A stretch of 64,000 bases of DNA from positions 372,001-436,000 of the forward strand of contig JAMPIV010014832.1 of NCBI GenBank assembly GCA_024509875.1, written 5' to 3'. Of the stretch, positions 47,233 to 59,556 are shown one piece after another. The notes beneath the pieces are model-generated. The model was not told the DNA's origin, searched no databases, and saw only the letters and a program-made list of their open reading frames with translations. Source of the DNA: Oreohelix idahoensis (Eukaryota; Mollusca; Gastropoda; Stylommatophora; Oreohelicidae). Within the stretch, counting starts at the first letter, position 1; each line of letters opens with the position of its first letter. A program made the translations under genes and the position numbers.

Positions 47233-48493
47233 CTTGTCTAATAAGATCAGTAATTTGCAAAAGTAAATAAATTTACTTTCTTAGTCTTAATCAAAGACTT
47301 TGTATGATAACTTTGTAACCTGTGAAAAATAGTACTTAACTATCCCAATCACTGTGGGAAACAAGCCTTACAAAGGTCTTGTATAAATCCTTATATAATA
47401 ACAGCTATAAGTTGCTGGTTCACTCTATAATATAAGTGCAGTGCACCAGAAATAGTGTTTTATATCATCAACTGTGTACCTTTAGTAATAGCAATTAACT
47501 ATCAGTTGATTCTTGTACATCAATTTATATGATCAACTATATTTTAAATAGTGTATGTCGATCAGGCACAAACAAAACAGTTATACAGAAAAACATGAAA
47601 ACATTTGCGGAAATGAAATAAATAAAATTGGAAAAACAATAAAAGATAAACCGCAAGAGGATAACAAATACAAATAACGCCACAGTATATAAATATAAAT
47701 TGAGAATAGAACTGAAAGATCGAATAGGGTAGACCAACAAATTACAAACAAATCAAAACAAACTAAAGAACAGAGGAATATTACAAAAACAACAATGAGT
47801 ACAGACTTCACAGCTAACACTAATAGCAACAGCTGTCGCAGCAAATTTCCAATGAAGAAAATTGCACCTATAGAAACGCACACATCAGACCCTCTATTAC
47901 GTGGGATACTCTGCTGTGTGACACCGCCCAACCGAAACAACAACCCGCTGGATACAAACAAATATCACATATAAATAGTTAAACATAAATACATAAATGC
48001 ATAAATAGTATGGCAATATGATGTAAATAGAGTGTTGCAGAAAGAATGTGTTGGAATGAAGGCTCAGTTACACTGCCTAATAGTACAGTACTGTGGTACT
48101 TTATTAAACAAATACTTCTGGTCTAATTATTTTAAATTCAACACAGAAATAGAAGCTCCATCGTTGATTTGAATGATAACAATCAATGTAGGACTTCTCA
48201 GTTCAATAACATTTTCTTTCGCAAACACTGTCAAATATTCTCCAGTCCTGATGTGTAATGTTCTATGTTTCAACCAAGCTTGCTGTGTAACACTGTCAGT
48301 TGTATGGCAAATGTCCAATGAACCAAATGTCAACAAACCCTGACCTAGTTACTGCATACTCTCGACAGGACAGGTCACGCTGACATCACTGTAGAGTTGT
48401 ACTGCTGATGTATTTGTGTGTCGTAACAGACCCCAAGGAACGTCTGGTCTCAGTAGTTTACTTCTCAATATGGTCACTGTGCAGGTTGACCCA
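47233..48493 (-). other. Element 2 5' untranslated leader
   Basis: About 1.26 kb between the 5' LTR and gag, AT-rich and without a convincing frame. It is long for a gypsy leader and may hold packaging or translation signals, but I see no defined structure. Confidence 0.55.
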
Positions 48494-48509
48494 GGAAGCT
48501 GGCACACCA
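48494..48509 (-). other. Element 2 primer-binding site candidate
   Basis: On the minus strand TGGTGTGCCAGCTTCC begins 2 nt inside the 5' LTR and has the TGG start of a tRNA-complementary site. Confidence 0.6.
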
Positions 48510-48511
48510 GT

Positions 48512-49771
48512 TGTTAAACTCTTTCTTTGTGTAGTTGTTAACTCATACTGGCTACTAGTTGTTGAATCATGCTTTATTTGCTAAATGATGTGAATGTCCA
48601 CCAGTGGATAAATGTAGATGTTGGGACTGGTGTAGTAAAGTGTAACGATTGTCAACTCATCAAACCCAGCACAGTTTTGGTCATACAGGTCATCTTGTCC
48701 TGGAACGTGATGAGGCTCCGACAAGAATGTGAGTGTAAACAATGAGTGTGTATCTGAATGTCAGTACGCGAATGGTAGAATGATTCGATAGAGTTGACAG
48801 GTTGGTAGTACATCACTCATACTCACACTGTTCGAATTCAAGAAGTACTGGAACTACGGTGGTCTTTTTATAACATTTAATGGGACGCACACTTGGACAG
48901 TACGTGTATGGTTACAGGAACAAATGTCGACATAGACAGCATAATGTTGATCACAGGAATATCATCTTAAGTTAGCATTCATGCTTGGCAAATATCATAA
49001 TGGAGCATTCGTAAATAAGCATTCAGCGTTCCATCATGTAAATCATCTGGCTTTACTGACTGGGCACGTCAGACCATAACCAATACATAGGAAGGCTCCT
49101 AGACCTAACCTCGTCTAGCGAATATTCCTTCACGTAAAGTTCAATATATATATATTTCATAATATAGGAATCCCAGACATGGGTTCTCACATGTAGCAGT
49201 GATCTCTTGGTTCATCGAGCGATAGTACAGGCATCCCTTTTTCTCACTCGATAAATACAAAGTATATGAATTTCAACATGGCTGTTCTCTCTCTCGTGAG
49301 CTTCACTCACTAAAGAATATAGACCAAAATTAGTCATTCATTAAATGTCCTCATTTCTTCATAGGTTCTCTCATAGAGGTAATTGAATAATATCATACAA
49401 TCCAGTGCTGATACATAGGAATGTCTTCTTCCTTTGAATGGATATTCTTTTTTAAAAGTACCACTGTGCATCTGCTTATCAACAACGATGGCGAAGCCCA
49501 AGTTCATAATAAATTGTGGTTTTACCTTTTTATGCGAAATATAACTTTGCCATTCCTTGGCAAAAGAGAATAAACACTGGGGTAAAGTACATACAACATG
49601 TCTAAATGATTATCACTTTTCCCCATCCATATATAGATCACTATTTCGGCAAAAAACCTGCTACAACAAAACTCGGCATCCTCACAGGATGACAGCCATG
49701 GATCACACCCTTTGCTAGCGATCCTTCCGCTGCATAGCCTTTGACCTTTTCTAGCGACAACCAAATTAGTT
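48512..49771 (-). repeat. Element 2 5' LTR (outer end missing)
   Basis: It matches 40378-41639 almost perfectly, then changes to unrelated sequence at 49772. The outer ~316 bp expected from the 3' LTR are absent, so part of the promoter-bearing U3 is lost. Confidence 0.85.
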
Positions 49772-49782
49772 TGATATGAGCT

Positions 49783-50050
49783 TAATGACAAAACTCAATG
49801 ACAGTTATTACAGTAACTACGTACCCGGTGACATTCTGAAATAACCTTACTAAATTAACCAGGAACCAATGAATGGGAAGATCACGAAACCATTAGAGTT
49901 ATAAGTTAAATGACAAAACTGTATGACAGTTACTACAGTGGATACAGGTTTACGTACCAAAGGACATATTGAAATCCATGTTCATAATCTTACCAAATTA
50001 ACGATGAGCCAATGAATGGGCAGATCACGAAACCATTATCGTTATACATT
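49783..50050. repeat. Diverged ~135-bp tandem duplication
   Basis: Two units share AATGACAAAACT, ATGACAGTTA(T/C)TACAGT, CCAATGAATGGG and CAGATCACGAAACCATTA-like blocks. It directly borders the truncated end of Element 2. Confidence 0.75.
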
Positions 50051-51824
50051 ATATGATCGAAGTATTAGATAAAGGTGTATGGAGAAAATAATACCTAAGA
50101 TCAGAATGGAAATAGAGATTGTGACGTGTGATGTAATTATAGCCACGGAAATCCGACCACGTTTGCTTCCTTAATTAGCGTTTACTTTTGCTAAAGTGAA
50201 CCACGCAATTACGTTGTTTGCCTGACTCATAATTTGTAGCCACACCTATTTTTCCTGTCTTTCTTGCGCTAACGATTTGTTTACCTACTTTCACAACGCC
50301 AGATAACAGAGGGGAGCGAATCACGCTAGCGATTTGCCAATTATCGGCAATTTGACAGACACGCGTAGAATATATAACGGTTTCTTTGTTTGAAGAATCA
50401 AGGGCGATAATATTATTCCCGTACCTTTGATGTTTACACTTTTCAGGGGGACTTAACTAAGTATTTGATCTACGGCAGGCGGAGATAATCTAAGAAAACC
50501 CGTTCGCAAGGGATGTCTTTGATGTCGTTTCGGCATAGCGAGTGAGCGAACAGTAGAATCATTTATCTTAGAAGTTTAGCTCGATGATTCCCCTGATACG
50601 TACTAGGTGTGAATTTTTACATCTGTTAGAGATATTGCACTAAATCAGTATATATACTGCCTTCTCTCCTAGTCAGTTATCAATCTCAGAAATTTTGGAT
50701 AAATCTAATCACGCCAGACTAGGAACCATTTTATTCGTTAAATGTGTTAAATTGTCCCGTGGGGATTTAAATTTCTGATTGTGGTAATAATTTAAGTTGT
50801 GCTTAAGTATTAAATGTGTTAAAAGTTTTACCAATTTTATTCACTGCTATTCCCTAGCGTTAAGACTAGCGAAATAGGAAAACGCGCGGATATTCTCTTG
50901 CCAGTGGTTCAGTAATGTAAAATCCATGAACCATTTTTTAGCTGACATTAAGTATAATGTTAAGAGTGACGGATAAAGTGACAGAGTAGTATGCGTATAT
51001 TATATTTCTTTTGTGTGTAATTTTTTTTTAAATGACTAGCGTTTATATCATGTGTTTAAAAAACGATAGACGACAACAATCAACTAGCTAGTAATGACAG
51101 GCGATATTTGTTTAGGACGCAGTCATAATTAACTTATAACTGACATCGTGCGCTGAGCGTTTTATCGGAGGGGGGACGGCTGCATGCCAAAAATCTAAAT
51201 CCGTACTTGCTAAGCGAAGCGCGATAGTATAAGCTTAAAATACCGTGTGCCTTTTAATTTAATTAGAGGACGGAGAGGATAAGAGATCACACTTTACGCG
51301 TGATAGCATAGGATTGTCATTTTGGTTAAATGTTTGTTTTCTTTCCAATATAGGCTTGGTCAAAACCCAGCGGCTAGCGGTTTTTTCTCTATTGTGGTCT
51401 TTGACTCAGTTACTGAAGGAATAATAGTTGTCGTTTTCCTTGGCGTTCGTCCCCGTACCGGTGTGAACAGGAATTGCCAGGGCGAGACACTAAAATTTTT
51501 TTACTGTAAATTTGAGTAAAGGGACATACCAATATACCCAGATTTTTCCATTCAATTATATCAGCCCGCTGTGGCAATAAATATATATAACATTTTTCCC
51601 GACTACTGACAGTCGTTTACCCAAGTGAATTTTTATCCAGGAGTATACACTGTTTCATAATCGGTACTCATCTCAAAGAGTCAGCTGATAGGATTTACCA
51701 TCATCATCATCAGTGTTACATATGATAACATTTAGCTTCGCAACCAGATGCTTAGCACTACGGGAATTAATTTATCCTCTTTTCCAACTATGAACGTCCA
51801 GAGCACGTCTTGCTTCAGTAACTA

Positions 51825-53157
51825 CGAGGGCCGTTCAGAAAGTAATGCACCACATCGTTTTTCTCAGGAGCTGTTTATTCAAAAAGCATGAAATTTATAC
51901 ACAATATACATGGATATTTCATGTAAACATCGGTATTATTCAACATAATCTCCATCAACTTGTACGGCTTTATGCCAGCGCGAAACAAGTGCATGTATTC
52001 CTAGCCCATACCAGATTTTGTCTTGATCATGTAGCCATTTCTTCGCTGCATGAATCACTCCTTCATCATCCTCAACCCTTGTCCCACGGAGTGCATCTTT
52101 AAGTGGACCAAATAGATAAAAATCAGAGGTGCCAAATCGGGACTATAGGGTGGATGGGGTAGTACAGTGCAATCCAATTTGGTGATTGCTTCCCGTGTTG
52201 CCAGACTTGTGTGAAGTCGCGCATTGTCGTGAAGGAGAAACTGGTCTGCTGGATTCTTGTGCGGCCGAACTCTGCGAAAACGTTGATTGAATTTCTTCAA
52301 TGTCTTAATGTAAGCTTGCGAATTGATTGTCTCTCCTCTTGGCATAACGTCCACAAGAATCACACCTTCAATGTCCCGAAAGACAGTGATCATGACCTTT
52401 CTAGCTGAAGGAATTGTCTTGAATTTCTTTCTTCGAGGTAATTGCGGATGATGCCACTCCATTGACTGTCTTTTTGTCTCAGGTTCAAAATGATGTGCCC
52501 AGGTTTCGTCACCTGTAACGATCATAGCCAAAAAGTTCTCTCCATCAGCATTGAAACGCTCCAACATTTCAGAAGAAATTGCTTTCCTTTGAAATCGGTG
52601 GTCATTTGTGAGACTTTGAGGAACCCATCTTGCGCAAACCTTAGAAAATCCGAGTTTTTATAACTGCATTTGCACTACCAATGCTGACTGACAGCTGTAA
52701 GGCCAATTGTTGAGTAGTGATTCGCCTATCAGTAAGAATAATGCCCTCAGCGCATTGCAACATTTCTGCGTTGGTGGCTGTGGCAGGACGTCCACAGCGC
52801 GGCCGATCAAGCAGCTCCGTATCTCCACTTCCTGATTCTTTGATTCTCTGAACCCAGCGACTGACTGTACTCCTGTCGACTGCAAAACTTCCATACACAT
52901 TACATAGACGATTGTGAATATTCACAACAGTTTCCTTCTCTGCAACGAGAAATTCTATCACAATTCGCTGTTTATAACGCAAGTTGCTAACACGCTCCAT
53001 TTCAACGGTTTAGGGCAGCCGTATTATTTGGCCGGTTGCGGTGCAATTTGGTGCACACAATTGGCACATGCCATATTTGAAGTGTGCAAAATTTAATGCT
53101 TCTATCTTCATTATTAGCTGAGACAAACGATGTGCATTACTTTCTGAACGCCGCTTG
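51825..53157 (-). mobile_element. Mariner B (Tc1/mariner)
   Basis: Inverted ends share a TTCAGAAAGTAATGCAC core (CGAGGGCCG... left, CAAGCGGCG... right). TA lies on both sides (51823-51824 and 53158-53159). 1333 bp is close to full length. It belongs to a different mariner lineage from mariner A, by both ends and transposase. Confidence 0.92.
51936..53000 (-). pseudogene. Mariner B transposase pseudogene
   Basis: Minus strand from Met 53000. The first ~110 codons carry two helix-turn-helix units (IHNRLCNVYG with DRSTVSRWVQR, then ITTQQLALQLSVSIGSANAVI). After a frame change near 52650 comes the catalytic half: VTGDETWAHHF (first Asp) and LLHDNARLH (second Asp). A second frame change near 52115-52125 shifts the third Asp (SDFYLFGPLKD) to the next frame. 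The reading ends at a stop near 51936 after VDGDYVE. The parts needed are all present, but two frameshifts make it non-functional. Confidence 0.9.
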
Positions 53158-53944
53158 TATTTGTGGTGACAGCGGTTTCATCGAGGGAACATTAAGACAC
53201 CAAAGTTGGCGTCCACCTTGTAATTATTACTCGATATTAGGCTGGACTGTGGCTATCTTTGGCAACCCCACCTGACAGTATAAGCTCAGGGATTATTGCA
53301 TGTTTTCAATAGATACAAACATCACTAGTAGGTAAACGAGATTGTATGTGGCCACAGATTGACAGAGTGAGAGAAAGAGGAGTGAATATTTCCTTTTGTA
53401 AATAATCATTGTACCCACTTCTTTTTTTTTTATTCGCTAACCTGATTATTTTATTGGATAGCTTAAGTAGAAACTTTATTCCTACTATACTGTCTATTCT
53501 ATACCCTAGTGTTAATCTTTGACCTTTTGGGTTATTAACTTCTTGCGGGATCTTTTCTCAACAGAGTGGAGGGCACTTATGGGGTTATTTTCATATGTCT
53601 GTAAAACTTGATTATATTGATTTCTGTATGTTTGATGTTGTGAGAAGTTTAAGTGATAATAAACTAAACAAAACTTAATTTATCTTGTTGGTCAGCCCCA
53701 TACCCAATTATCCATAGTTTTTTCACGTTTGTGTGTCTTGTTGTCACATAACTGTGTGTGTGTGTAGATAACTTATAATTAACATTATAGGGAAGTGTGG
53801 TAGATCGTCTTCTTCTAATGATAGTCGTATAGATAGGCTGGACTAGAGAAACCACTCATTCCAGAGACGGATCTTCACCTTAATCTATTTCACTCGTGGA
53901 ATCTATTCTAACACCTTGCTTTCTCATATACCCATTTCATAGAG

Positions 53945-54382
53945 ACATTACATGGCTACAGATAAGATACACATATTCTTCAGGTCAGCTGTCTAGAGCT
54001 GCGGATCAAGCCAGAGAAAATAAGTAAAATATCACATATAGAAATACGACAGTTGGTTTTATCATAAATGGCAGTGTTTACAACCCACAGAAATTAGTTG
54101 AAATTAAGAATTCAGTAACCTCGTAAGGTGACCTTTGAGTTCACCACAATTCTGAATGCTCCGAAGATCCAAACGACTAAAAGAAATTACAAATAAATGC
54201 AATTTTGATATAAAAATTGGGCTGTCATTGTCAGACAAGGACTGAATCAAAGTAGAAGAGGGGGAAGTTACCCCGTGGGAAATGCAGTGTCTGAGACTAG
54301 CAACTAACGGGACATGAAAAAGTCTAATGAGAAACATAAACACCGTGGGCGTTGTTGAAACAGTTATAGTGAAGACAGACAT
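53945..54382. other. Unassigned sequence
   Basis: No gene or repeat recognised between the family D LTR and the 38-bp array. Confidence 0.6.
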
Positions 54383-54801
54383 AAGATGAGGTGGCTGGAC
54401 ATTTAACGATGTGACACAGTGAACCAGCATTACTGGACACGTGGCGATGAGGATGAACCACGATTACTGGACACGTGGCGATGAGACACGGTGAACCAGG
54501 ATTACTGGACACGTGACGATGAGACACAGTGAACCAGTATCACTGGACACGTGACGATGAGACACAGTGAACCACGATTGCTGGACACGTGTCGATGAGA
54601 CACAGTGAACCAGAATTACTGGACACGTGGCGATTACACACAGTGAACCAGAATTACTGGACATGTGGCGATGAGACACAGTGAACCAGGATTACTGGAC
54701 ACGTGACGATCAGACACAGTGAACCAGGATTACTGGACACGTGACGATGAGACACAGTGAACCAGAATTACTGGACATGTGACGATTACACACAGTGAAC
54801 C
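54383..54801. repeat. 38-bp minisatellite, about ten units, with CACGTG cores
   Basis: Units start GAACCA at 54421, 54455, 54493, 54531, 54569, 54607, 54645, 54683, 54721, 54759 and 54797 (38 bp, except one of 34). Each has TTACTGGACACGTG(G/A)CGAT or a close variant, and several have the palindrome CACGTG. Two further units appear at the window end (63925-64000). Open frames on it are by-products of the unit. Confidence 0.93.
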
Positions 54802-55289
54802 ATGTCGCAAGATTAAGTCGATGATATAAGTAAGGAAGACGTGTAGAAAGCACATAGACCTTTAGACACTAGTTTTCACAGAGGTGAGCTAGTGTTGAGG
54901 GAAAGAGTTAACAGAAGGGCACAGGTTGGTGTCAGTGATTCTCTCACCTTTTTGACTACCAACTCTTGTATTTTTCTGGCGACGACTAACTCTTTCTTAC
55001 TCAATCTTTTTAAAGAAGAACTAGTAGTAACAAGTAATTCAAGGAGGGTTGAGTATGTTTTTTCTGAACAGAACATCCAATCTACTAAGTCCTCAGAATG
55101 ATGGTGATTTACGGAATGTACATAATTACTTTAATTACAGTAGAAAATCAAATCAATGTTGTCATGTAATTTGAATAGAAATATAAGAGGCTATTTTCCT
55201 CACTGACGAGAGTTTATTCCTATGGCTATATCTTGGAAAAGTGAATTCTGACTTTGGCCTGGGTTTTAAGTAAACTTATCTGCTTGGAC
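54802..55289. other. Unassigned sequence
   Basis: No recognisable gene, repeat family or structural motif. Confidence 0.6.
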
Positions 55290-55758
55290 TTTGTCACGGG
55301 TTGCCTCCCCTGCTTTGCAGTAATGGTCCAACAGTGGCCAAAACTCAAGAGTATCTAAAATAGGTCGTCAAGGGTGTCTACCTTCGCATAAGATTACTCT
55401 TGGCAGAGTTGTAGATAGATGGGTAAAGACTATTCTATCTCAGGGGAGCAATCACAAGATAACTCAGAAGTCAAGAACAATGCTGCATAGGGCCGAGCAA
55501 TTGTTAACTTATATCTGTCCGTCGCCTTTTGTGAAGAATTAAGCAATGGTTATAGCCCGTTCAAGCCCCCAGCTGGTGTAAATCTAGCGAAATTCCCTGA
55601 ATAGGTATTTGCTCTATAAATGTAAATATATGTTTAGATATATATGTTAATATATAAAATAGTCTTGCTTATACGTTTGCTTTCATACGTATAATAACTG
55701 AATCAACTATGATTATTTAGTTTTAAAATAACATGTAACAGATTTAATAATCAATTAT
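55290..55758 (+). mobile_element. LINE-A 3' end fragment, copy 3
   Basis: Matches 4980-5400 (inverted) along its length and 7010-7330 (direct) over the first ~280 bp, starting at GTTGCCTCCCCTGCTTTGCAG. No coding domain remains. The shared end near 55758 (AATAATCAATTATCTG) probably marks the LINE 3' end. Confidence 0.65.
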
Positions 55759-57339
55759 CTGTCCATATAAAGCAATATTACAATCTAATTATATTTAGGT
55801 ATTACTATAGACTAAGTTAACACTGGTAATTAATGGTGGGTTGGGGTATTTTCATCATACCCTCTCTTTTCTCTATCTCTTGTAGAATGTTTATTCAACA
55901 GTCTATTATTTTATTTATTATGTTTTAATACAAGTGGATGAACTCTTAGTGCTGACACAAGGGCACTTATCTTTCTGTTGGTAGTAGTTATGATGCTGAC
56001 AATCTCCTATATTTCATGGGTTGATTCGTGGTAGACAGCGTGTACCAGCAAAAATTTTAACCGAATGACCAATCTGACACAGTCCCTGGTGTAGTGTGGT
56101 AGACAGCATGTACCAGCAAAAATTTCAATTTCTCTCACGAAGATAAATACACCAGGGTTCTGGTACTAGCTTAGTACCAGAACAAAAACCCACAATTCAA
56201 TGGAAATATCACAAACATACGTTGACTGGCATTAGCATTAATATATAAGTTCAGCTTTGCCCTCGTCCAGACTGCCAAGGTTTTTTTTTATTTCACTCTT
56301 AGCACTGCTGTTCTCAACGCAGCTTGCATACTAACAATTATGTATCAAATAGCGACAAGCCTTGGAAGCTTTTTGCCAATATCTTTAGACTGGCCCAATC
56401 ACAGCGAGGTCTAGCTATTCAATTCAAATTTGAAAAAAACAAAACTCCAAACATACTAGGAGTGAGTCTGCAAAATACCTTGTACAGTATATTTAGCTTT
56501 TTGGGCCAACCAATACCATCCTTCCTATACTCCTATACTAACCAATCGGATTTGAATCACTCTAATGCCTCTTTTTTAAACTTGCGTCCCCAAATAATGT
56601 TATAAATAGAATGAGCAAAAACAACACCGTTCGTAGATATATAGTATTATTTCAATATCATGGTTAATAATTGGACTACAATGTATTTTAAAACATATTA
56701 TTGCTCAGGAGACTCTAAGCTATCCTTATATATGATTTTTATGGCTATATTCATTGTCGTTTGGATTTTCATATTCGTCACTGTTAACCGTCAATTATAT
56801 ACTTTTCCATAAGTCGGCCCCCCCCCCCCCCCCCCCCCTTCTCTATCATTTTTATTCAAAATAAAACAACTTGGTTGGGTTACGTCAGAAATACACTACT
56901 AGGCAGGAAATGAGAGCTGACTGTGTGTGTGTAAATACATTTCAACTGCAAGAATATAGTACGATGCATGCATGGGGCTGTGCGTCTTGTTTTTCAAATC
57001 TGCTAAAGGCAATACTGTCGCGCGCTCATTACAATTTGGCGTTTCAAAACCCAAACGCGTGACAATGGTAACATTTCTTCTGTCGTTCCTTCATCCACCT
57101 CCATTCTTCGCTCTCTCGGTCTTGGGGCAAAATACTCCTTGACCCTGCAAAACTGTTATTTTTAATTCTCAAGGACGACTAGGAAAGCGTGTAAGATTTG
57201 ACGACGAGATCATTTTCTAAGCATTACCACTGTACAAAATTCAGCGCTCTACTGGCGCAGAAGACGACGATAGGCAACCACACACGGGCGGGTTTATTTA
57301 TTTTCATAGGAGTAAAATCTTACTGAATTTAGCGATTAT
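55759..57339. other. Unassigned sequence with repeated blocks and a hairpin
   Basis: A ~30-bp direct repeat (GTGGTAGACAGC(G/A)TGTACCAG) occurs near 56030 and 56096. A perfect inverted repeat lies at 56158-56182. A poly-C run lies at about 56819-56838. No gene recognised. It separates the LINE-A end from the family C LTR, where the matching place at 4.9 kb has almost nothing, so it may be an insertion or part of Element 3. Confidence 0.5.
56158..56182. other. Perfect 11-bp stem, 3-nt loop inverted repeat
   Basis: TTCTGGTACTA, loop GCT, TAGTACCAGAA. It could form a hairpin in single-stranded DNA or RNA. No function is evident. Confidence 0.8.
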
Positions 57340-58003
57340 CTCACAGATTTCGCTACAGAGTTATAAAAGTTCGTTTGCTTAAGCCTTTTTTACAAGAACT
57401 TAACTCTAGGTGAGTCCTGTCGCCGTGGTTTCCGTAAATTCTTTTTGGTGATGAGTGCACTTCTCCACATAACTCTTCCAATGTAGGCGGTCAGTGTTGA
57501 TGCTCTTCTCTCACACTAGCGGCGTAGTAACGTTAGTACTTCAAACCGTGTGATAGCTTGTAACCACGAACTTTTTGAAAAAATAGAAAGGGCAAATGCC
57601 TCTGCTAAGTACACTGAGTTGGAAGCTTAACAGGCGCCTTGTCTCGCTGTCCACCCACCAATGTTAATCTCTCAGAAGAATTACATTCTTGAGTACACAG
57701 CGTAGCTCAACGAAGATGATTAAAAATCACCAGTACTCTTCTGGGTATTAAACCGGGAAACTATGCTTGGACAGCGCAAACAATGATTTGTGTCTAAACT
57801 AAAATTAACAAGTTACATGTATCTCACAAAATGATATGATACACTTGAGGCACGTGTGATGTAATCATCACTCATCACTGCTCCAGTCGGAGTCTGGGGT
57901 CGCTGCTGCTTTCGCGTTTCCGAGCGAATTAGCATAAAAATAAACCCAGCGCTTGCTGTAGTGGTTTATGAATATACTATTTTCATATGTTGAGGTTTCC
58001 AGC

Positions 58004-58122
<119 letters not shown>

Positions 58123-58240
58123 TAGCATGAAACAGTTCAAATTCACATTTGTAAAATAAATGTTATACAATATCCTCGCACAGTTTAGAATGGACGCTAG
58201 AAATTTCAGTTATATGCTTTCGAATCACTTGGCCTGAGAA

Positions 58241-58405
58241 TTTTTATGACGGGTGTTCTGCGAATCACTTGGTCTGGAAATATTTTGATTCCTCTTATGA
58301 CGGGTGTTCTGCGAATCACTTGGTCTGGAAATATTTTGACTCCTCTTATGACAGGTGTTCTGCGAATCACTTGGTCTGGAAATATTCTCTTATGACGGGT
58401 GATCC
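58241..58405. repeat. 51-bp tandem repeat, about three units
   Basis: Units share TTATGACGGGTGTTCTGCG and AATCACTTGGTCTGGAAATA; two full units start at 58291 and 58342. The inverted LTR copy near 4.11-4.16 kb has one unit. Confidence 0.9.
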
Positions 58406-59348
58406 AATTCTTGGTTTCCAGTCTTAATATTTAAAGTCCTGGTCCCTTAAGTTTACAGTCTTTGTATTTAAATATGCGGGTTTACTTGTAAGTTCCAAAG
58501 TTGCCCAAATACTCGATCTGTCACTTATAATTATGTAATTCTAAGTCCGATGTCTCACTGGCTTCTGGGAGTTTGCTCATGTGACGATGCGATGCAGTCT
58601 CTGATCTGTGTCTCTGATTTCGCTAGATTTTATTTTAGGTTCCAGTTCACATCACAGATTGTGCTTCCGCCAAATTTTCCAATTCAATGTATATTCCGGC
58701 TCTCAAATCAAACCAATAGTTAGCTCTTTTGCATTGGGTTGGGGTGTTTTAATTCAAAATATCTCCCACGTGTTTAAAAATATTAAATGTAATATACCAA
58801 CGTGTGACCTCTTTATAATAAGCCGTAATATGTCCGTCGGCATCTTGTGAATCCTCACAAAACAAATCTGTGCACTGATTACCTGTTTAAATGCCTTCCG
58901 CCAAGATTGTCTACCCAGACAGGTTTATTTGTAATAATGATACAGACAGGGGCCAGCGGTTACGATAATCTAATTATCATTTGTGTGTGTGAATCCCCCA
59001 GACTGATTTCTCAGAAGGACAATATGGCTTTCTTTGTGTCAATCGGGCGAGACCGTCTTGGGTAAACAGGCACCGTCGCTATTAAAGGGTGGTCAGACTG
59101 ATTGAATTGATAAGCGTATTACCGCTGAACGGTCTAATTACCCTGGCAGGACGTAACCAAGTCTGCGTACGGCTTCAGAGCACAAATAATGGAAAGGCAA
59201 AATATGCCAAATAATAAGCGATGATTGAGAGACAAATAAAGAAAAGAATTGATACTGACGGAGTGGATGACAGAGTAAGAGAGGGGCCAAAAGTACATGT
59301 ACAAACTACAGATGTTTCGTCACACACCCCGTCACCTAAGATATTGCA

Positions 59349-59556
59349 TTAAATATCTAGGTTTGCACGTGAACTTTTGCGTGGTGTGTGCCATCCTCTA
59401 CTACTGTTCTGGATGACAGTGTTCTTCTCCTCATTATATTGTTGGCGAGTGTTTAAATTGCTCGCTTGGCAATGTGTACAATTCAGTACGAACTGACGAA
59501 CGTCCTCCCATCGTATGGGCCAAAAGTAAACCTCTTTAAGGTTACTCATAGTCGGT
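59349..59556 (-). pseudogene. Element 3 second zinc-finger-like module
   Basis: On the minus strand, after the SINE, the frame gives SNLKEVYFWPIRWEDVRQFV then LNCTHCQASN: the Trp-Pro and C-x-x-C half of an integrase zinc finger. The His pair expected before it is not evident. The frame ends in a stop at 59349, close to the 3' LTR, with no catalytic core. Confidence 0.7.

Larger units (their letters stand above)
40378..49771 (-). mobile_element. Element 2: Gmr1-like Ty3/gypsy LTR retrotransposon, almost intact
   Basis: Near-identical terminal repeats (40378-41639 and 48512-49771; I saw only two small indels) flank gag, protease, integrase, reverse transcriptase and RNase H on the minus strand. 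Integrase lies before reverse transcriptase, the Gmr1 order. The 3' LTR probably extends to 41955, where TGTAAAGGG (minus strand) follows a purine-rich tract, so the 5' LTR lacks about 316 bp at its outer end. No target duplication is visible, in line with loss of that end. A single frame change between 44884 and 45005 interrupts an otherwise continuous gag-pol frame. Confidence 0.9.
50118..53939 (-). mobile_element. LTR-like repeat, family D, copy 2 (carries mariner B)
   Basis: An inverted copy of 35411-39105. A perfect 5-bp repeat, TAGAG, flanks it at 50113-50117 and 53940-53944, so it entered independently and is probably a solo LTR. On the minus strand it begins TGAAATGGG and ends CACGTCACAAT; the final AT after CA is odd for an LTR. 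Without mariner B (1333 bp) its length is about 2.5 kb, equal to copy 1. Confidence 0.75.

Noticed and set aside
35411..53939. One giant transposon with 2.5 kb inverted ends
   Set aside because: The right arm has its own 5-bp TAGAG flanking repeat, the left arm does not share it, and the interior is a LINE fragment and an independent LTR element. Two separate LTR-like insertions fit better.
54383..54801. CRISPR-like array of 38-bp repeats
   Set aside because: The repeats are directly adjacent with no unique spacers, and the setting is animal DNA. It is a minisatellite.
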